Below are positions 6,246-9,611 of a stretch of DNA of 9,611 nt, piece after piece. A model generated the notes under the pieces. That model was not told the DNA's origin and made no database searches. It saw only the letters and a list, made by a program, of their open reading frames with translations. The stretch is from the NCBI GenBank assembly GCA_031258665.1, contig JAIRML010000272.1:1-9611 (forward strand), given 5' to 3'. Positions within the stretch are counted from its first letter, which is position 1. Each line of letters begins with the position of its first letter. This DNA is from Oscillospiraceae bacterium. GTDB taxonomy: Bacteria > Bacillota > Clostridia > Oscillospirales > UBA929. The position numbers and the translations under genes are program-made.

Positions 6246-6330
6246 CACGGGGGTTGGATCGAGGCGCTGAGGCGCCTCGCGGGGTGCGGTTTGCGGAAAT
6301 GAATTCCGCAAACTGCGGATGGGATCTGTC
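6246..6330 (+). other. Structured spacer between repeat units, two further hairpins
   Basis: This stretch has no credible gene. It holds a stem CGAGGCGC/GCGCCTCG (6260-6267 and 6272-6279, loop TGAG) and a stem GTTTGCGGAA/TTCCGCAAAC (6289-6298 and 6304-6313, loop ATGAA). With the flanking units it forms a run of at least six consecutive hairpins ahead of zapA. No riboswitch class is recognised in it. Confidence 0.7.
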
Positions 6331-6376
6331 CCCAAAAAATTCTTGTTTTTTGTTGCCGCTTCGCGGCAACAAGGTA
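6331..6376 (+). repeat. Dispersed two-hairpin repeat, partial unit B
   Basis: The spacer (CCCAAAAAATTCTTGTTTTT) and hairpin two are present: TTGTTGCCGC (6350-6359), loop TTC, GCGGCAACAA (6363-6372), then GGTAC ending at 6377. The normal first hairpin is missing; at most a short GGGA-TCTG-TCCC stem (6321-6332) replaces it. Confidence 0.75.
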
Positions 6377-6378
6377 CT

Positions 6379-6448
6379 AACGTGGGCTGCCTCCGCAGCC
6401 CACAACCCAAAATTCTTTTTTTGTTGCCGCTTCGCGGCAATAAGTTAC
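6379..6448 (+). repeat. Dispersed two-hairpin repeat, unit C
   Basis: Starts AACGTGGG. Hairpin one GTGGGCTGC (6382-6390), loop CTCC, GCAGCCCAC (6395-6403) is perfect. Hairpin two TTGTTGCCGC (6421-6430), loop TTC, GCGGCAATAA (6434-6443). It ends GTTAC rather than GGTAC. Units B and C are separated by only the TA of the common GGTAC-YAACG junction. Confidence 0.88.
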
Positions 6449-6487
6449 TAGACATCGCGCATAGATTGAGACAGGAGGCGGAAAGCT

Positions 6488-6802
6488 GTGAAAAACCGGG
6501 TGACGGTGAGCATTGCGGGGCAGGAGTTTGTCCTGCTGGCGGAGGAGGATGAGCAGTATGTGCGGCGTGTGGCTGGCCGGGTGAACGACGAGATCACCGA
6601 CATCGCCCGGCACATGCGGGGGTCCAGCGCAAACATCGCGGTGCTGGCGGCCATCAATTTGGCGGAGCAAGCCCTGCGCGCGCAGGAGGCGGCCGACAAT
6701 CTGCGTGAGCAGATCAAGGGCTGTTTGGAGGAGGCGGCCAGGTTCAAGTCCGAGGCCGCCGAGCTGCGCCGGGAAAACACCCGCCTCAAAAAGGTGCAGT
6801 GA
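6488..6802 (+). CDS. zapA: Cell division protein ZapA
   Basis: A 104-residue ZapA, which bundles and stabilises FtsZ filaments at the division site. The N-terminal half carries the family signature: KNRVTVSIAGQEFVL, then EEDEQYVRRVAGRVNDEI, a conserved-type helix, and SSANIAVLAAINLAEQAL. The second half (about 63-104) is a long charged helix expected to form the antiparallel coiled coil that dimerises the protein. The length matches Firmicute ZapA. The start is GTG at 6488, with AGGAGG at 6473-6478 nine bases upstream; no ATG fits the conserved N-terminus. The U32 gene starts six bases after the stop, and a zapA-U32 pair is common in Clostridia. Transcription may come from the extended -10 at 6165-6173 through the hairpin array. 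Confidence 0.93.
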   Translation: MKNRVTVSIAGQEFVLLAEEDEQYVRRVAGRVNDEITDIARHMRGSSANIAVLAAINLAEQALRAQEAADNLREQIKGCLEEAARFKSEAAELRRENTRLKKVQ

Positions 6803-6808
6803 CCGCCC

Positions 6809-8998
6809 ATGGAGATCTTGGCGCCGGCCGGCAGCCCGGCCTGTGTGACGGCCGCGGTGCAAAACGGGGCCGACGCGATCTATCTGGGGTACGGCGACTT
6901 CCACGCCAGGCGGGGCGCGGTGGGGTTTTCCGCCGAAGAGCTGCGCGCGGCGCTTGCCTACTGCCGGGTGCGCGGCGTGCGCGTCTACGCCGCGCTCAAC
7001 ACGCTGCTGACCGACCGGGAACTGCCCCGGGCGGCGGCGCTCACGCGCGAACTTTGCGAGGCCGGCGTGGACGCGCTGCTTGTGCAGGACCTGGGGGTGC
7101 TGCGCGTCGTCAAGCGCGTGGCGCCGGATTTGCCCGTGCATGCCTCCACCCAGATGAGCATACACAACCTTGAGGGGGCGCGGCAGGCCCACGCGCTGGG
7201 CTGCGACCGTGTGGTGCTGGCCCGCGAGCTCACCCGCGAGCAGGTCGCCCACATCGCCGCGCACAGCCCCATTGAGGTGGAGGTCTTTGTCCAGGGGGCG
7301 CTGTGTTTTGCCTATTCGGGCCAGTGTTATATGAGCGCCGTGATCGGCGCGCGCAGCGGCAACCGGGGCGAATGCGCCGGCCCCTGCCGTCTGCCCTACG
7401 GGATGAATCTGCGCGCCTTGGACGAATACCCGCTGTCGCTGAAGGACCTCTCGCTCGTGGACCACATGGAGGAGCTGGCGCGCCTCGGCGTCGCCTGCGC
7501 GAAGATCGAGGGGCGGCTGCGGCGGCCGGAGTATGTGGCGCTGGCCAGTCGGGTGCTCTCGGAGGCCTTGTGCGGCCGGCGCCCCTCGCCCGGCGACCGC
7601 GCGGCGCTGGAGCGCGTCTTCTCCCGCCAGGGGTTCACCGACGGCTACTATACGGGGCGGCTCGGGCCCGGCATGTTTGGCGCGCACCGCCCGGAGCCGC
7701 CCGACCGGCAGAACAGACTGTACGCCCGGCTGCGCGCGGGCTGCGAGGGCGTCGGGGAACGCCAGCGGGTGCCGGTGCGCTTTGCCTGCCTGCTGACGGC
7801 CGGCCGCCCGGCCGTGCTGGGCGTCGAGGACGAAGACGGTCACACGGTCACGGTGGAGGGGCCCGTGCCGGACGCCGCGGTCTCCCGCGCGGCGCTGGAG
7901 ACCGTGGTGAACACCCAGCTCTACAAGACCGGCGGTACGCCGTACCGTTGCGTGGAGGCGCGCACGCGGGTGGAGGGAGCGCTGTCACTCCCGCTGCCGG
8001 CCATCCGCGAGATGCGGCGCGAGGCGTTGGAAAGGCTCACCGCGCGGCGCGCCAAACCGCCTGACGTGGGTTGCGCCGGCAACCCACAGCCAAAATTCTC
8101 GTTTTTTGTCGCCGCTTCACGGCAGCAGGGTACTGGGCGCCGGAGCGGGGCGTGGAAACCGGGGCCCGCCGCGCTGGCCCGCCGGGCGCCGCCGGTTCTC
8201 ACGGTACAGGTGTCCCGCGCGGAACAGGTCACGCCCGGTCTGCTCGCGCTGTCGCCGGCGCTGCTCTATGTGCCGCTGGCCGCGCTTGCGGCGGCGGAGA
8301 TATGGGAAAAGTTGGAAAGTTTTACCGCGACGGGCCCGCCGGTGGCGGCGGTGCTGCCCCGCGTCATCACGGACGACGAGTGGCCGGAGGTGGACGCCCT
8401 GCTCGAGAGGGCGGCCGCGCGGGGCGTGCGCGAGGTGCTCGCGGGCAACCTGGGTCACCTGGCGCCGGCGCGCGCGCGGGGGTTGACTGTCCGGGGGGAC
8501 TTCGGCCTGAACATCTTCAACTCCCAAGCCCTCCGGACATGGAAGCGGGAGGGGCTGCGGTCCGCCGCGCTGTCTTTTGAGCTCAACCTGGCGCAGGTGC
8601 GCGACCTGTCCCACTGCGTGGACACCGAACTGATCGTCTACGGGCGCCTGCCGCTGATGGTCACGGCCCATTGCCTGATGAAGGACCGGGCGGGCCGCTG
8701 CGCCTGCGAGAACCACAGGGCGTTGGTGGACAGGACCGGCGCGCACTTCCCGGTGCTGCGCGAGACCCGCTGCCGCAGTGTGCTCTACAACGCGCGCAAG
8801 CTCTTTCTGGCCGACAGGCGAGAGGATTGGCAGTCGCTGGGGCTCTGGGGCGCGCGGCTCCTGTTCACCACCGAAAATCCGCGCGAGTGCGTGCGGGTCG
8901 TCGAGCGCTACCTGGGGCGGGGGGACTACGAACCAAACGACTTCACCCGCGGTCTCTGCTACCGGAACATCCGCGCCCGCAAATCCACAACCCATTGA
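6809..8998 (+). CDS. U32 family protein with DUF3656-type architecture (probable RNA hydroxylation enzyme), with repeat-derived insert
   Basis: A 729-residue protein. U32 proteins were named peptidases, but relatives such as RlhA and TrhP hydroxylate 23S rRNA or tRNA pyrimidines, so RNA modification is the better guess. The N-terminal domain starts MEILAPAGS and carries the U32 signature EVFVQGALCFAYSGQCYMS (158-176), followed by SGNRGECAGPCRLPY. Cys166, 173, 189 and 193 are candidate iron-sulfur ligands. The region about 300-410 corresponds to the DUF3656-like middle, and about 463-705 to a second U32-like domain (YGRLPLMVTAHC, RCACENHRALVDRTGAHFPV, SVLYNARKLFLAD). Residues 419-442 are encoded by a copy of the dispersed repeat, in frame, between these parts. 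The frame is intact, so the gene is probably functional. It follows zapA by six bases; the nearest ribosome-site-like AAAGGTG is 13 bases before the ATG, so coupling is likely. Confidence 0.92.
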   Translation: MEILAPAGSPACVTAAVQNGADAIYLGYGDFHARRGAVGFSAEELRAALAYCRVRGVRVYAALNTLLTDRELPRAAALTRELCEAGVDALLVQDLGVLRVVKRVAPDLPVHASTQMSIHNLEGARQAHALGCDRVVLARELTREQVAHIAAHSPIEVEVFVQGALCFAYSGQCYMSAVIGARSGNRGECAGPCRLPYGMNLRALDEYPLSLKDLSLVDHMEELARLGVACAKIEGRLRRPEYVALASRVLSEALCGRRPSPGDRAALERVFSRQGFTDGYYTGRLGPGMFGAHRPEPPDRQNRLYARLRAGCEGVGERQRVPVRFACLLTAGRPAVLGVEDEDGHTVTVEGPVPDAAVSRAALETVVNTQLYKTGGTPYRCVEARTRVEGALSLPLPAIREMRREALERLTARRAKPPDVGCAGNPQPKFSFFVAASRQQGTGRRSGAWKPGPAALARRAPPVLTVQVSRAEQVTPGLLALSPALLYVPLAALAAAEIWEKLESFTATGPPVAAVLPRVITDDEWPEVDALLERAAARGVREVLAGNLGHLAPARARGLTVRGDFGLNIFNSQALRTWKREGLRSAALSFELNLAQVRDLSHCVDTELIVYGRLPLMVTAHCLMKDRAGRCACENHRALVDRTGAHFPVLRETRCRSVLYNARKLFLADRREDWQSLGLWGARLLFTTENPRECVRVVERYLGRGDYEPNDFTRGLCYRNIRARKSTTH
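8063..8133 (+). repeat. Dispersed two-hairpin repeat inserted in frame in the U32 gene
   Basis: Starts GACGTGGG and ends GGTAC. Hairpin one GTGGGTTGC (8066-8074), loop GCCG, GCAACCCAC (8079-8087) is a perfect 9-bp stem in which the C-G pair of unit C is replaced by T-A. The spacer CAGCCAAAATTCTCGTTTTTT follows the family pattern with one base fewer. Hairpin two (about 8107-8127) has decayed to a GCCG/CGGC core with mismatches. It adds about 24 codons (D419-T442) without a stop. Confidence 0.85.
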
Positions 8999-9008
8999 TC
9001 GATTGATC

Positions 9009-9038
9009 TTGTGCCCGGATATCATAAGATGATATAAT
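9009..9038 (+). promoter_or_regulatory. Extended -10 promoter upstream of the hydrolase gene
   Basis: TGATATAAT at 9030-9038 is a full extended -10 with a perfect TATAAT. TTGTGC (9009-9014) is a possible -35 at 18 bases. A 7-bp inverted repeat ATATCAT/ATGATAT (9019-9025 and 9029-9035) overlaps the -10 and could be an operator. The next feature, two bases on, is the first of two tandem repeat units. Confidence 0.68.
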
Positions 9039-9040
9039 CC

Positions 9041-9111
9041 AACGTGGGTTGCCCCTGCAGTCCACAACCCAAATTCTTGTTTTTTATTGCCGCGAAGCGG
9101 CAATAAGGTAC
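9041..9111 (+). repeat. Dispersed two-hairpin repeat, unit D
   Basis: Starts AACGTGGG, ends GGTAC. Hairpin one GTGGGTTGC (9044-9052), loop CCCT, GCAGTCCAC (9057-9065) pairs with two G-T wobbles. Hairpin two TATTGCCGC (9085-9093), loop GAA, GCGGCAATA (9097-9105) is perfect. It is the first of two tandem units with a 72-base period. Confidence 0.9.
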
Positions 9112-9112
9112 C

Positions 9113-9184
9113 AACGTGGGCTGCCCATGCAGCCCACAACCCAAAATTCTTGTTTTTTATTGCCGCGAAGCGGCAATAAGGTAC
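9113..9184 (+). repeat. Dispersed two-hairpin repeat, unit E
   Basis: Starts AACGTGGG, ends GGTAC. Hairpin one GTGGGCTGC (9116-9124), loop CCAT, GCAGCCCAC (9129-9137) is perfect. Hairpin two TATTGCCGC (9158-9166), loop GAA, GCGGCAATA (9170-9178) is perfect. The hydrolase ribosome binding site follows 30 bases later. Confidence 0.9.
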
Positions 9185-9228
9185 TAAAAGGAACGCGCGC
9201 CGGCCGGCGCGGAGAAGGAGGAATCGCC

Positions 9229-9611
9229 TTGCCCATCCACTTTGTGGAGATCGACGGGCTCAGGGTGCGGTACAGCGACGAGGGCCGGGGGCCCAACCTG
9301 CTGTTCCTGCACGGTTGGGGCGCCGGGTTTGAGGTGTACAAACCGCTGCTCAGCCGGCTCGCGGAGTGCCACCGCGTTGTGGCGCCCGATCTGCCGGGCG
9401 CGGGCCTCTCCCAAGAACCGGCCGCGCCGTGGGACGCGGCGGATTATGTGCGTTTCGCGCAGGCGCTGGCCGCGCGCGCCGGACTCACCGAGGCCGTGTT
9501 GATCGGACACTCGCACGGCGGGCGGATCACCTCAAGTGGATGGGCTCGCCCCCGGCGCCGGGGGCGAGCCCATCCACTTGAGGTGATCCGCCCGCCGTGC
9601 GAGTGTCCGAT
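9229..9611 (+). CDS. Alpha/beta-fold hydrolase, N-terminal part (runs into palindrome and right edge)
   Basis: The 5' part of an alpha/beta hydrolase of unknown substrate. The start is TTG at 9229 with AAGGAGG at 9215-9221, seven bases upstream. Visible elements: an N-terminal strand (HFVEIDGLRVRYSDEG), the oxyanion-region LFLHGWGAG (residues 25-33), the VVAPDLPGAGLS strand-turn (50-61) and the nucleophile elbow GHSHGGR (93-99) with Ser95 as the predicted nucleophile. The acid and histidine of the triad would lie beyond the window. From residue about 92 on, the codons lie in a 110-bp perfect palindrome, and the sequence after GHSHGGRI (TSSGWARPRRRGRAHP...) does not look like the helix that should follow. 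That part is probably an assembly artefact. The gene is led by an extended -10 promoter and two repeat units. Confidence 0.82.
   Translation, partial: MPIHFVEIDGLRVRYSDEGRGPNLLFLHGWGAGFEVYKPLLSRLAECHRVVAPDLPGAGLSQEPAAPWDAADYVRFAQALAARAGLTEAVLIGHSHGGRITSSGWARPRRRGRAHPLEVIRPPCECP
9502..9611. repeat. 110-bp perfect palindrome at the window end, likely assembly fold-back
   Basis: The 55 bases 9502-9556 are the exact reverse complement of 9557-9611, with no loop; the centre is GGC|GCC. The palindrome ends exactly at the last base and begins inside the active-site codons of the hydrolase. Perfect identity, zero loop, position at the sequence end and location in a conserved coding motif all point to a fold-back join rather than biology. 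Confidence 0.9.

Noticed and set aside
6174..6448. Riboswitch or T-box leader for zapA
   Set aside because: No known aptamer core, no T-box sequence and no terminator/antiterminator pair; the structure is explained by repeat units found elsewhere, including inside a gene.
6377..7843. Long open frame on the minus strand opposite zapA and the U32 gene
   Set aside because: It is rich in Arg, Gly, Ala, Pro and His without recognisable domains and overlaps two well-supported genes; GC-rich codon bias leaves opposite frames open.
8117..9139. Long open frame on the minus strand through the 3' half of U32 and the repeat units
   Set aside because: Low-complexity Arg/Gln/Ala composition and no ribosome binding site; the repeat units happen to lack stops on this strand.
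9041..9184. CRISPR-like array
   Set aside because: The two tandem units have no unique spacers between them and other units are dispersed and differ in stems; no cas genes are present.

Overview
The window looks like chromosome from an endospore-forming, high-GC member of the Clostridia. The support is a SpoIIGA N-terminus at the left edge, a DnaD-like/DnaC-like helicase-loading pair, a zapA-U32 peptidase pair, strong AAGGAGG-type ribosome binding sites, TATAAT-type promoters and GTG/TTG starts. I cannot name the genus from the sequence. No transposase, integrase, CRISPR array, rRNA or tRNA was recognised.

Layout. 1-273 (-): 5' part of spoIIGA. 475-1183 (+): an AT-richer type II toxin-antitoxin cassette, an AbrB/SpoVT-fold antitoxin overlapping a RelE/ParE-fold toxin by ATGA. 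Its promoter is built into a perfect palindromic operator. 1260-3680 (-): a six-TM hybrid histidine kinase (HisKA-HATPase-REC-Hpt) with no partner regulator in the window. 3955-5941 (-): dnaD-like then dnaC-like genes, an operon with a good promoter at 6015-6043. 6488-8998 (+): zapA and a DUF3656-type U32 family protein, six bases apart. 9229-9611 (+): the start of an alpha/beta hydrolase that runs into a 110-bp perfect palindrome at the window end, probably an assembly fold-back.

The most unusual content is a family of about 70-72 bp repeats, each made of two short hairpins joined by an AT-rich spacer. Copies lie at 6174-6245, 6331-6376 (partial), 6379-6448, 8063-8133, 9041-9111 and 9113-9184, with related fragments at 1183-1215 and 6065-6104. 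Hairpin stems differ between copies by paired changes that keep the pairing. One copy lies in frame inside the U32 gene and adds about 24 residues between its domains, like the coding-region palindromic elements known from Rickettsia. In both intergenic clusters an extended -10 promoter abuts the first unit, so the downstream mRNAs would begin with these hairpins.

Functionally the window mixes housekeeping genes (sporulation sigma processing, helicase loading, Z-ring assembly, probable RNA hydroxylation) with a sensor kinase, a toxin-antitoxin insert and the dispersed repeat.
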